A DNA stretch of 50,622 nt from Betaproteobacteria bacterium UBA5216 (GCA_002412495.1 DHVE01000072.1:1-50622); one strand, 5' to 3'. Counted from the first letter of the stretch, positions 15,628-24,014 are shown. Made by a program: numbers and translations. Notes: generated by a model from the letters alone, not told the origin.

Positions 15628-16500
15628 CTAAAACCCATAAAGCCGCGCCGGATTATCCACCAGTATCCGCTTTCGCATCCCCTCATCCGGCACCCACTCC
15701 CCAAACTGATTCGCCAGATCGCCGTCATCCGGCATGTTGGCGCGCGCGCCGGGGTGCGGCCAGTCGCTGCCCCAGACGATGCGATCGGGTGCCGCGGCGA
15801 TCATGGCCTTTGCCAGCGGCGTCACATCCGGGTACATCGGCTTTTGTTTCGACAGAAAATACGCGCCCATGATCTTGGCCCACACGTTGTCGCGTTTCAT
15901 CAGTCGCAGCAGCGCCTGAAACGCCTTGCCGTCGACGCCGTTGGCGGCCTGGCACTTGGCGAAGTGATCAATGACGATGTTGATCTTTAAACTCGCGAGT
16001 TGAGCTTCGGCTTCGGGCATTTTTTCGAGGTCGAGAAAAAATTGCAGGTGCCAGCCCATTTCTTTCAGGCGTGGCGCCAGCCGTTCGCCGTCGGCGAGTT
16101 TGAGGCCTTCGGTTTCGGAGGCGAGGTTGATGCGGATGCCGCGTACGCCAGCGTCGTGCAGGGTCTGCAGTTGTTGGTCGGTGACATTCGGTTCGACCAC
16201 TGCAATGCCGCGAAAATTAAACACACCGGATTTCAGCGCGGCGACCATGCACGAATTGTCCGGGCCGTAGACGCTGGGTTGCACCAGCACCGCGCGCTGG
16301 CAGCCGATGGTGGTCAACATGCGCGCGTAATCGTGCGGCGTGGCATCGGGCGGAATGTAGGCTGCGCCGGGCAGATACGGAAACTGGCTTTGCGGCCCAA
16401 ACACATGTGCGTGGCAATCGGTGGCGCCAGCGGGAAACCTAACCTTGGGCGGCGTAACGTTGGGATTGAATCCGGGGATGTTAAACGGCAGAACGGCCAT
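15628..16500 (-). CDS. Amidohydrolase-family hydrolase resembling 2-pyrone-4,6-dicarboxylate lactonase
   Basis: 290 residues forming an amidohydrolase-2 TIM barrel. The N-terminal metal/substrate motif is DCHAHVFGP (about 28-36), then YIPPDATPHDYARMLTTIG and VLVQPSVYGPDNS, both typical of the LigI/PDC-hydrolase subgroup. The catalytic Asp region is IVWGSDWPHPG and the C-terminus NPARLYGF is intact. LigI-type enzymes open lactone rings in protocatechuate and lignin-monomer catabolism; the real substrate is unknown. ATG 16500 has AGGAGCAAG upstream. The gene follows a Bug binding-protein gene by 44 bp, so binding and hydrolysis of one organic acid is a fair guess. Confidence 0.88.
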   Translation of the reverse strand: MAVLPFNIPGFNPNVTPPKVRFPAGATDCHAHVFGPQSQFPYLPGAAYIPPDATPHDYARMLTTIGCQRAVLVQPSVYGPDNSCMVAALKSGVFNFRGIAVVEPNVTDQQLQTLHDAGVRGIRINLASETEGLKLADGERLAPRLKEMGWHLQFFLDLEKMPEAEAQLASLKINIVIDHFAKCQAANGVDGKAFQALLRLMKRDNVWAKIMGAYFLSKQKPMYPDVTPLAKAMIAAAPDRIVWGSDWPHPGARANMPDDGDLANQFGEWVPDEGMRKRILVDNPARLYGF

Positions 16501-16544
16501 GATGCTTGCTCCTGTTGAATATGCAAGTATTTGTTTATAAAAGA

Positions 16545-17516
16545 TTATTCGGCTCGTGCGCCAGAGGCTTTAACCACTTTGCCCCATAGCGCGATTTGCG
16601 CGCGATTGAATTGGTCGAGCCCGTCGGGCGTGGTGCTGACGACTTCGGCGCCGAGGCCGGAGATGCGCGCTTTAACGTCTGGTGTGTTGAGCGCACGCAC
16701 GAGTTCGCTGTTTAACTTGGTGATGATGTCTTTGGGAGTCGCGGCGGGCGCGACCACGCCGAACCAGCCGACGGCCTCGAAGCCCGGCACGCCGGATTCC
16801 GCAATCGTCGGCACATTGGGCAGCGCGTCCGCGCGTTTTGCGCTGGTGACGGCGAGCGCCTTGATGCGTCCGCTTTTTACGATTGGGCTGGCGACGACAA
16901 TGTTCTCGAAACTCATCGCGATCTGGCCGCCCATCACGTCGGCGATGGCTTGCGCGCTGCCTTTGTAGGGCACGTGCTGCATGTCAATGCCGGTGAGCAT
17001 TTTGAACAGTTCGCCCGACAGATGATTCGGTGTGCCGCTGCCCGGCGACGAAAACGTCAGTTGTCCGGGGCGCGCCTTGGCGAGTGCCACGAGTTGTTTG
17101 GCATTGGCGACCTGCATCGACGGATGCACCGACAGCACGTAGCATGTCGTCGCCATCAGCGAGATCGAGGCAAAATCCTTCACCGGGTCGAAGGGAATTT
17201 TCGCGTACAAACTCGGCGCCACCGAGTTTGGCGCGGTGGTGGCCAGCAGCAGCGTGTGCCCATCGGGCGCGGCCTTGGCGGCTTGCTCGGTGCCGATCAA
17301 GCCGCCTGCGCCGGGGCGGTTGTCCACTACGAACTGCTGGCCAAAACTCTCGGCAAACTTCTGGCCGGCGATGCGCGCCAGCAAATCCGCGGTGCCGCCA
17401 GCGGTCCAAGGCACGATCATGCGCGCGGCGCGCGTGGGGTAAGCAGCGCTGGTCTGGGCCATGACCGAACTGGATGCCACACACAGCAGGGTGGCCAAGG
17501 GAAGTCGAAGCGACAC
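16545..17516 (-). CDS. Bug/TctC-family periplasmic solute-binding protein (copy 1)
   Basis: 323 residues. GTG 17516 is the start, with AAAGGA eight bases upstream, and opens a signal peptide (cleavage after VMA, about residue 20). Family marks are MIVPWTAGGTADLLARIAGQ, VVDNRPGAGGLIGTE, the HVPYKGSAQAIADVMGGQI segment and the PNVPTIAESGVPGFEAVGW segment. Bug proteins bind carboxylates, amino acids or aromatic acids in the periplasm, and many have no dedicated membrane partner. No TctA/TctB gene is nearby. It heads a likely operon with the amidohydrolase. Confidence 0.93.
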   Translation of the reverse strand: MSLRLPLATLLCVASSSVMAQTSAAYPTRAARMIVPWTAGGTADLLARIAGQKFAESFGQQFVVDNRPGAGGLIGTEQAAKAAPDGHTLLLATTAPNSVAPSLYAKIPFDPVKDFASISLMATTCYVLSVHPSMQVANAKQLVALAKARPGQLTFSSPGSGTPNHLSGELFKMLTGIDMQHVPYKGSAQAIADVMGGQIAMSFENIVVASPIVKSGRIKALAVTSAKRADALPNVPTIAESGVPGFEAVGWFGVVAPAATPKDIITKLNSELVRALNTPDVKARISGLGAEVVSTTPDGLDQFNRAQIALWGKVVKASGARAE

Positions 17517-17606
17517 GGTGATCCTTTCAATGAAGCGGCCATTTTACGCTTTGCCCCACGCAGGGTGGTGAGCCGCGCCGAACTCCGCGATAATAGGCGC
17601 TTGTAA

Positions 17607-17654
17607 ATCACACGCGCGATCACACGCGCTATCGCACGCACAATCGCAGAGAAA
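17607..17654 (+). repeat. 12-bp tandem repeat in the serS leader
   Basis: ATCACACGCGCG, ATCACACGCGCT, ATCGCACGCACA and ATCGCAGAGAAA follow one another without gaps, ending five bases before the serS ATG. The first two units differ by one base; the later ones are progressively diverged. Confidence 0.75.
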
Positions 17655-17659
17655 ACACC

Positions 17660-18952
17660 ATGCTCGATATACAACTTCTACGCACTGATCTTGCTGGCGT
17701 GGCCAAGCGCCTGACGGAGCGCGGCTTTACCTTGCCCACCGCTGAATTCGAGGCGCTCGAAGCCGAACGCAAAAAAGTGCAGACCGACACGCAGGAACTG
17801 CAAGCCCGGCGCAATGCGCTGTCGAAGCAGATCGGCCAGATGAAGGCGAAAAAAGAAGACGCCTCCGCGTTGATGGCCGAGGTGAGCGCGCAAGCCGAGC
17901 AACTGAAGGCGCTGGAACAGCAGCTCGATGGCGTGCAGAAACGATTGAACGATTTCCTGATGGTGATTCCGAATCTGCCGCAGGCCTCGGTGCCGTTCGG
18001 CAAATCAGCGGACGACAACCCGGAAGTGCGCCGCGTGGGCGAGCCGCGAACCTATGATTTTGCGGTGAAGGATCACGTCGATATCGGGGAGAAATTGGGT
18101 CAACTGGATTTTGATACCGCGGGCAAAATTGCCGGCGCGCGTTTCTCCGTGCTGAAGGCGGGGGTGGCGCGCATGCATCGCGCGTTGGCGCAGTTCATGC
18201 TCGATACGCACACATCGGAGCATGGCTACACCGAGGTGTATGCACCGTATATGGTCAGCGGCGACTGCGCGAACGGCGTGTCGAGCCTCGCCAAATTCAA
18301 GGACGATCTGTTCAAGATCGAAGGGCGCGATTTATACCTGATACCAACCGCCGAATACCCGGTCACCAATTTCGTTAGAAATCAAATACTTGCGCTGGGT
18401 GATCTGCCGCTGAAATTTGCCTGTCACACGCCCTGTTTTCGCAGCGAGGCCGGCTCGTACGGCAAAGACACGCGCGGCATGATCCGCCAGCATCAATTCG
18501 ACAAAGTGGAGTTGGTGCAAATTGTGCCGCCGGAGAAATCCACCGAAGCGCACGAAGAACTCACCGGGCACGCCGAAACGATTTTGAAAAAACTCGAACT
18601 GCCGTTTCGCACCGTGACACTGTGTAGTGGCGACATGGGTTTTTCATCGGCGAAGACGTACGATATTGAAGTGTGGTTGCCGGGGCAAAACGCCTACCGT
18701 GAAATCTCATCGTGCAGCAACTTCGAAGCCTTTCAGGCGCGGCGCATGTTGGCAAGGTATCGTAACGCGCAAGGCAAGACGGAATTCGTGCATACCATCA
18801 ACGGTTCGGGCCTTGCGGTGGGACGCACGCTGGTGGCGATACTCGAAAATTATCAAAACGCCGATGGTAGTGTGACGGTGCCGGCGGTATTGCGGCCGTA
18901 TATGGGCACGACTACCCAATTGATTCCCTCCTCCTCGAAGGGGGAGGGTTAG
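17660..18952 (+). CDS. serS: Seryl-tRNA synthetase
   Basis: A class II synthetase charging tRNA-Ser (and tRNA-Sec where present). The 430 residues start with the antiparallel coiled-coil arm that grips the tRNA long variable arm (about 30-100). The catalytic domain carries motif 2, FRSEAGSYGKDTRGMIRQHQ, and motif 3, GSGLAVGRTLVAILENYQ. The length is normal. ATG 17660 is preceded by AGAGAAAACACC within the last repeat unit. The stop is followed by a large inverted repeat. Confidence 0.97.
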   Translation: MLDIQLLRTDLAGVAKRLTERGFTLPTAEFEALEAERKKVQTDTQELQARRNALSKQIGQMKAKKEDASALMAEVSAQAEQLKALEQQLDGVQKRLNDFLMVIPNLPQASVPFGKSADDNPEVRRVGEPRTYDFAVKDHVDIGEKLGQLDFDTAGKIAGARFSVLKAGVARMHRALAQFMLDTHTSEHGYTEVYAPYMVSGDCANGVSSLAKFKDDLFKIEGRDLYLIPTAEYPVTNFVRNQILALGDLPLKFACHTPCFRSEAGSYGKDTRGMIRQHQFDKVELVQIVPPEKSTEAHEELTGHAETILKKLELPFRTVTLCSGDMGFSSAKTYDIEVWLPGQNAYREISSCSNFEAFQARRMLARYRNAQGKTEFVHTINGSGLAVGRTLVAILENYQNADGSVTVPAVLRPYMGTTTQLIPSSSKGEG

Positions 18953-19026
18953 GGTGGGGGTGAGCAATATCACGGTGCGCAGTTTTTTCACCCCCATCCC
19001 CGCCTTCCCCATTCGAGGGGGAAGGC
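18934..19026. repeat. G-rich/C-rich inverted repeat after serS
   Basis: The left arm GGGGGAGGGTTAGGGTGGGG and its continuation GTGA are answered by TCACCCCCATCCCCGCCTTC. The second half has its own hairpin, CCTTCCCC, six bases, GGGGGAAGG. The left arm overlaps the last bases of serS. It may terminate serS and is of a kind dispersed in many proteobacterial genomes. Confidence 0.6.
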
Positions 19027-19074
19027 GTTTCATTGTTGCACCAGTGTCATTTGACCGGTGTATTTACATGCCCC

Positions 19075-20370
19075 ATGCTTTCATCCGCTGACAACGAACT
19101 CCTCACCCGCACCGGCGCAGGTACGCCGATGGGCGAATATTTTCGCTGGTTCTGGCATCCGATTGCGTTGTCACGCGAGATGCCTGAACCCGATAGTCCG
19201 CCCATACGCGTCAAAATCATGGGTGAAGACCTGGTGGCGTTTCGCGATACCAACGGTCGCGTGGGCCTCATCGAGCCGCAGTGCGCGCATCGCGGCGCAA
19301 ATTTGTTTTTCGGGCGCAATGAAGAATGCGGCTTGCGCTGTGTTTATCACGGCTGGAAATACGATGTCGATGGCAAGTGTGTTGATATGCCTAATGTTCC
19401 GGCGGAAGCGGGCTATCACGGCAAGGTATCGATCACCGCTTATCCCACGCGCGAATTCGGTGACATGGTGTGGGCGTATCTTGGGCCCCGTGAACACATG
19501 CCTGCTGAGCCACCGCAACTGGAATGCGGCATGGTGCCCGCAGTGCACCGTTATGTGAGCAAGCGCCTCATCGATTGCAATTGGGCGCAGTCAATGGAAG
19601 GCGCGCTCGACACCGCGCACTTTTCGTTTTTGCACATGCCCGCGCCCGGCGTGCAATCCAACGTCAATCCCAACGCGGCGGCCGACGAAGACCGGCTGCG
19701 CTGGCTGCGCAACGATCCGCTGCCGAAATTTACCGTCAAGGAACACGACGCGGGTTTTGTGATTGGCGGCGCCCGCCGCGCGGATAACGATCAGCTTTAT
19801 TGGCGTATCACGCAGTTCATGCTGCCCTCGCATTCGCTGACGCCGGCGGCGATGCCGGGTGAAACCTATTTTGGTTATACCTGGGTGCCGATCACCGATG
19901 CATCGTGCTGGATTTATGTGTATGGCTGGCGCACGGATCGCCCATTCACGGCGGAAGAACTCGCCATCTTTGACAAGGGCGGCTACGGCCAGTTGGCCGA
20001 ACTGGGGCCGGGCTATGTGCCGGTGCGCAACCGCGCCAACGATTATCTGATTGACCGCGACGATCAAAAGTATCGCACCTACACCGGCATACGGGGCATC
20101 GCCGAGCAGGATCAGATGGCGTGGGAGAGCCAGGGCGTCATTATGGATCGCAGCCACGAGCGGTTGTCGCCAACGGACGTGGGTATCGTGCGCTTTCGCC
20201 GCGCGATGCTGGATGGCGCGCGCGCGTTGCGCGAGGGTAAGCCGCCCGCCGCTGCGGGCAACCCCCGTGCGTACCGGTTGCGTTCCGGCGGCGCGGTGGC
20301 GCCGGACAGCCTTTCGTTTGAGCAAATGATGCAACAGCGTTTTGGCAGTACAACCGGGAGAGTGGCGTGA
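19075..20370 (+). CDS. Rieske-type aromatic ring-hydroxylating oxygenase, alpha subunit (phthalate 4,5-dioxygenase-like)
   Basis: 431 residues from ATG 19075. The frame is open to 19033, but the added residues overlap a repeat and do not fit the family. The Rieske [2Fe-2S] ligands are Cys70-x-His72 and Cys89-x2-His92 (CAHRG ... CVYHGWKYD). The catalytic domain has Asp179, His182 and His187 in the DTAHFSFLHMP motif, which bridges to and binds the mononuclear iron. Such enzymes add oxygen to an aromatic acid, using electrons from a separate reductase; no reductase or ferredoxin gene is in the window. The GTGA overlap with the next gene shows translational coupling to a Bug binding protein, which points to an imported aromatic or cyclic acid as substrate. 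Confidence 0.93.
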   Translation: MLSSADNELLTRTGAGTPMGEYFRWFWHPIALSREMPEPDSPPIRVKIMGEDLVAFRDTNGRVGLIEPQCAHRGANLFFGRNEECGLRCVYHGWKYDVDGKCVDMPNVPAEAGYHGKVSITAYPTREFGDMVWAYLGPREHMPAEPPQLECGMVPAVHRYVSKRLIDCNWAQSMEGALDTAHFSFLHMPAPGVQSNVNPNAAADEDRLRWLRNDPLPKFTVKEHDAGFVIGGARRADNDQLYWRITQFMLPSHSLTPAAMPGETYFGYTWVPITDASCWIYVYGWRTDRPFTAEELAIFDKGGYGQLAELGPGYVPVRNRANDYLIDRDDQKYRTYTGIRGIAEQDQMAWESQGVIMDRSHERLSPTDVGIVRFRRAMLDGARALREGKPPAAAGNPRAYRLRSGGAVAPDSLSFEQMMQQRFGSTTGRVA

Positions 20371-21341
20371 TAAAGCGTTTGATGTTGAGTGCGGTGGGTG
20401 CGCTCGCCGTGAGTGCCACGGGTATGACGTGGGCGCAGGATCAGGCCGCGCGGCCCATCCGCATGATCGTGCCGTTTTCCGGCGGCAGCGCCAGCGATGT
20501 CATCACGCGCATTTTGATCGAGCGCATCAGCGCCACGACGGGACAGCGTTTTGTGCTGGACAATCGGCCAGCCGCAGGCGGCAACCTTGGCACGCAGTTG
20601 GTGGCAAAGGCCACGCCCGACGGCTACAGCTTCGGCATGAGCGCATCGGGGCCGCTGGCTGCGAACAAGACGCTGTATAAAGATCTCGGCTATGACCCGG
20701 AACGTGACATTCAACCGGTGACGTTGTATGCGAGCTTGCCGAATATCGTCGTGGTCAGCACACGGCTGCCGGTGCAAACCATCGGCGAACTCACGGATTA
20801 CGTGAAGAAAAATCCGAATGTGCCCTACGGTTCCGTGGGTAATGGCAGCGCGCAACATCTGGCGGGCGCGTTTTTCGAGCAGATCGTCGGCGCGCGCATG
20901 ACGCACGTGCCGTACAAGGTAACGGCCAATCTGGTGACGGACTTGGTGTCAGGCCAGGCGCTGGTGAGTTTTCAATTGCTGCCCAACGTGCGCGGGCAGA
21001 TCAAGGCGGGGCAGGTGCGCCCGTTGATCGTGGCCGCCACCAAGCGCCTGACGGCGCTGCCCGAGGTGCCGACGGCAGCCGAAGCGGGCATCAAAGGCTA
21101 TACATCGGCCGCGTGGTTCGCATTTATTGCTCCCAGCGGCACGCCGCGCGCGGCGGTGGACAAGCTCCATAAGGAAACGGCCGCTGCCATCGCGGATCAG
21201 GCGGTGCGCACACGGTTTGTTGACTTCGGCGCCGAGCCGTCGGCCACCTCGCCGGACGAATTCGGAAAATATATTTCAGCCGAGATCGTGAAGTGGCGGG
21301 AGATTATTACCAGGGGCGGGATTTCGATTGATTCGCAGTAA
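20367..21341 (+). CDS. Bug/TctC-family periplasmic solute-binding protein (copy 2)
   Basis: 324 residues. The GTG start at 20367 overlaps the oxygenase stop in GTGA. The signal peptide ends near residue 23 (TWA). Family marks are PIRMIVPFSGGSASDVITRI, FVLDNRPAAGGNLGTQL, THVPYKVTANLVTDLVSGQA and VPTAAEAGIKGYTSAAW. The usual HVPYKG turn glycine is replaced (HVPYKV). It probably delivers the oxygenase substrate, but no transporter is adjacent. It converges on the acyl-CoA dehydrogenase across a paired repeat. Confidence 0.93.
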   Translation: MIKRLMLSAVGALAVSATGMTWAQDQAARPIRMIVPFSGGSASDVITRILIERISATTGQRFVLDNRPAAGGNLGTQLVAKATPDGYSFGMSASGPLAANKTLYKDLGYDPERDIQPVTLYASLPNIVVVSTRLPVQTIGELTDYVKKNPNVPYGSVGNGSAQHLAGAFFEQIVGARMTHVPYKVTANLVTDLVSGQALVSFQLLPNVRGQIKAGQVRPLIVAATKRLTALPEVPTAAEAGIKGYTSAAWFAFIAPSGTPRAAVDKLHKETAAAIADQAVRTRFVDFGAEPSATSPDEFGKYISAEIVKWREIITRGGISIDSQ

Positions 21342-21365
21342 CGCACGCAAAAACTGAACGGCTTT

Positions 21366-21532
21366 TTTGACGCAGATTTCGCGGATTTGCGCAGATTAAA
21401 AACAGCGCCCGGAAGGAACGAGCCGTATTCGCGATTTTGCTTGGCGGCGAGTCATATCAATCGTTGGTGTTGGGTACATTCGCTGCAAACCCAGGAAAAA
21501 ATCTGCGTAAATCCGCGAAATCCGTGTCAAAG
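21366..21532. repeat. Two inverted copies of a ~33-bp repeat
   Basis: The first copy starts at TTTGACGCAGATTTCGCGGA (about 21367-21399). The second, in reverse orientation at about 21494-21531, reads CTTTGACACGGATTTCGCGG on the minus strand. Aligned over about 33 bases, the arms differ at only a few positions. About 90 bases separate them. They fill the convergent gap between the Bug gene and the acyl-CoA dehydrogenase. Confidence 0.8.
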
Positions 21533-21551
21533 TTGTTGACGTGAACGTTGT

Positions 21552-22718
21552 TCAATACGACCGCGGCAACCCCAGCACCTTCTCCGCGATAAAACACAAA
21601 ATCATCTGCGAGCTTACCGGCGCCAGCCGCGGGATCATCGCTTCGCGGAAATAGCGCTCGATGTGAAATTCCTTGGCATAGCCCATGCCGCCGTGCGTCA
21701 ACATCGCGGTTTCGCAGGCGCGAAAGCCCGCTTCGCCCGCCAGATATTTTGCGGCGTTGGCTTCGGCGCCGCAGGGTTGTTGCGTGTCGTAGAGCCATGC
21801 GGCTTTTTGTGTCATCAGTTCGGCGGCTTCGAGTTCCATCCAGCGTTCGGCGAGCGGATGCTGGATGCCCTGATTCTGGCCGATGGGGCGGTCGAACACG
21901 ATGCGTTCGCGGGCATACGACGCCGCGCGTTTTAACGCGACTTTGCCCAGGCCCACGGCTTCGGCGGCGACGAGGATGCGTTCCGGGTTGAGGCTGTGCA
22001 GGATGTAGCGAAACCCCTTGCCTTCTTCCCCGATGCGGTCTTCGACTGGCACGCGCAAGCCGTCAATGAACACCTGATTGGAGTCAACCGCCTTGCGGCC
22101 CATTTTTTCAATCTCGCGCACTTCGACATGCTTGCGATCCATATCGGTGTAAAACAGCGTGAGGCCGTCGATGGGGCGTTTCGTTTCTTCAATCGGCGTG
22201 GTGCGCGCGAGCAGCAGAATTTTATTGGTGACCTGCGCGGTGGTGGTCCAGATTTTTTGGCCGGACACCATGTAATGATCGCCATGGCGTTCGGCTTTGG
22301 TCTTGAGCATCGCGGTGTTGAGGCCGGTGTTCGGTTCGGTGACGCCGAAGCAGGCTTTGTCGCGGCCTTCGATCATCGGCGGCAGAAAGCGCTTTTTCTG
22401 TTCGTCGCTGCCGTACACGACGACCGAGTGCAGGCCGAAAATGTTCATGTGCAGCGCGGACGCGCCTGAGAAGCCCGCGCCGGATTCGGAAATCGTTTGC
22501 ATCATCAACGAGGCTTCGGTGATGCCGAGTCCCGCGCCGCCGTACTCCTGTGGCATGGCAATGCCGAGCCAGCCGTCGCGCGCGAAGGCGGCATGAAAAT
22601 CGGTGGGAAAGCCGCCTTCGCGGTCTTTTTTCAGCCAGTAGGCGTCATCGAACTGCGCGCAAATTTTTTCGATGGCGGCGCGGATGGTGCGTTGATCGTC
22701 GGTTAGTGAAAAGTTCAT
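21552..22718 (-). CDS. Acyl-CoA dehydrogenase
   Basis: 388 residues from ATG 22718 (MNFSLTDDQRTIR). The open frame extends three codons further to a TTG. Family marks are WLGIAMPQEYGGAGLGITEA, the FAD-contacting FGVTEPNTGLNTAMLKT and QKIWTTTAQVTNKILLLART, and a C-terminal MLTHGGMGYAKEFHIERYFR in which the residue after MGYAKEF is where the catalytic region lies in this subfamily. The flavoenzyme oxidises an acyl-CoA to the enoyl-CoA and passes electrons to ETF. It is downstream of the CoA-transferase on the same strand (99-bp gap), which could supply its CoA ester. Confidence 0.93.
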   Translation of the reverse strand: MNFSLTDDQRTIRAAIEKICAQFDDAYWLKKDREGGFPTDFHAAFARDGWLGIAMPQEYGGAGLGITEASLMMQTISESGAGFSGASALHMNIFGLHSVVVYGSDEQKKRFLPPMIEGRDKACFGVTEPNTGLNTAMLKTKAERHGDHYMVSGQKIWTTTAQVTNKILLLARTTPIEETKRPIDGLTLFYTDMDRKHVEVREIEKMGRKAVDSNQVFIDGLRVPVEDRIGEEGKGFRYILHSLNPERILVAAEAVGLGKVALKRAASYARERIVFDRPIGQNQGIQHPLAERWMELEAAELMTQKAAWLYDTQQPCGAEANAAKYLAGEAGFRACETAMLTHGGMGYAKEFHIERYFREAMIPRLAPVSSQMILCFIAEKVLGLPRSY

Positions 22719-22775
22719 ATAAAACAATAGGTTGTGTTGTTATTGTGCATGGGTGTCAGGTCGATCGATACCGAC

Positions 22776-22806
22776 CCTGTTATTCCCGCTTGCGGCGGAA
22801 CGACGG
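22776..22806. repeat. Imperfect TTCCCGC-type inverted repeat
   Basis: GTTATTCCCGCTTGCGGCGG followed by AACGACGG forms an imperfect hairpin in the gap between the CoA-transferase and the acyl-CoA dehydrogenase. It shares TTCCCGCTTG with the perfect hairpin at 45332-45365 and resembles the widespread TTCCCGC/GCGGGAA dispersed repeats. Confidence 0.45.
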
Positions 22807-22817
22807 TATGGAAATAT

Positions 22818-24014
22818 TTATCCATTTGTTGCTCCGGCGGCTCGCAACGCACGGATCTCATCTTCACTATACCCCGCCTCGCGCAACACCTCCGCGCTGT
22901 GTTCCCCCAAACGCGGTGCATGCCTGCGAATATCCGGCTGCGTCTTCGACCATGTGGTGGGGATGTCCATTTCGCGGATGCGTCCTTCGGTCGGATGATC
23001 CATCCATTTGAAAAAGCCCGTCGCGGCGTGATGCGGGTCGTCGAGCAGTTCGTCTAGCGAATTCAGTGGCATCACCGGGATGTCGGCGTCGGTGAGCGCA
23101 TTCAACCATTCGGCGGATGTGCGCGTGGCCATTTCGCGCGCCACCCAGGCATAGAGTTCATCGAAATGCCGGGCGCGGTTGGCGTGGGTGTTGACGCGCT
23201 CGTCGCTGTCGAAATCCGCTTCACGGCCCAGCAGTTTGAAGAATGCGCGCCATTGCTTGTCGTTGTAAATCAGCAGGCACAAATAACCGTCGCTTGTCTT
23301 ATAGGGATTGCGATGTTTCGTCAGCAGGCGCGGATAACCCATCGGCGCAATCGGCGGTTCAAAAGTACGCCCCCCCATGTGATCGCTCAAGATGAATTGC
23401 GTGAGGCCCTCGAACATCGGAATTTCAATCGCCTGGCCTTCGCCGCTGCGCTCGCGGTAAAACAGCGCGGCGAGGATGGCATGCACGGTATTTAACCCGG
23501 TGATGCGATCGGTCACGGTGGAGGGCACAAAACGCGGCCGGTCGGCGCCGGCCTGCACCAGCAGCGAAGGCATCGCGACCATGCCTTGAATGATGTCGTC
23601 GTAAGCGGCCTTGGCGGCGTACGGGCCGCTTTGCCGGAAGCCGGTGGAGCCGGCGTAAATGATGCGCGGATTTACCGCACAGACATCGTCGTACGAAAGC
23701 TTCAGGCGCGCCATCGCCGCCGGGCGCACGTTGTACGCCAGCACGTCCGCGGTTTTCAGCAAGCGCAGCAACGCCGCGTGGCCCTCGGGCTTTTTCAGAT
23801 TGAGCACGATGCTGCGCTTGTTGCGGTTCAGATGTAGAAAATTCGCGCCCATGCCGGGATTGCGCTGGGCTGCGATGTAGCGCGTGTTGTCGCCTTCCGG
23901 CGCTTCGACCTTGATCACGTCGGCACCGTAGTCCGCAAGAATTTGCGTGGCGTAGGGGCCGAGTATCACCGACGTGAGATCGATGATGCGCACGCCCGCC
24001 AGGGGGCCGCTCAT
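22818..24014 (-). CDS. CaiB/BaiF (class III) CoA-transferase
   Basis: 398 residues from ATG 24014 (MSGPLAGVRIIDLTSVILGP), the standard family N-terminus. The frame remains open to 24137, but that part is histidine-rich and upstream of the family start. Marks include QILADYGADVIKVEAPEGD and NKRSIVLNLKKPEG. The Asp in STVTDRITGLN lies at the position of the catalytic Asp that forms the acyl-anhydride in formyl-CoA transferase. RSGEGQAIEIPMFEGL follows. It moves CoA between carboxylic acids; the acids are unknown. It probably activates a substrate for the acyl-CoA dehydrogenase encoded just downstream. Confidence 0.93.
   Translation of the reverse strand: MSGPLAGVRIIDLTSVILGPYATQILADYGADVIKVEAPEGDNTRYIAAQRNPGMGANFLHLNRNKRSIVLNLKKPEGHAALLRLLKTADVLAYNVRPAAMARLKLSYDDVCAVNPRIIYAGSTGFRQSGPYAAKAAYDDIIQGMVAMPSLLVQAGADRPRFVPSTVTDRITGLNTVHAILAALFYRERSGEGQAIEIPMFEGLTQFILSDHMGGRTFEPPIAPMGYPRLLTKHRNPYKTSDGYLCLLIYNDKQWRAFFKLLGREADFDSDERVNTHANRARHFDELYAWVAREMATRTSAEWLNALTDADIPVMPLNSLDELLDDPHHAATGFFKWMDHPTEGRIREMDIPTTWSKTQPDIRRHAPRLGEHSAEVLREAGYSEDEIRALRAAGATNG

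Noticed and set aside
17607..17654. CRISPR array or attachment site before serS
   Set aside because: The units are 12 bp and contiguous with no spacers; a simple tandem repeat explains them. No CRISPR repeat-spacer pattern was seen anywhere in the window.
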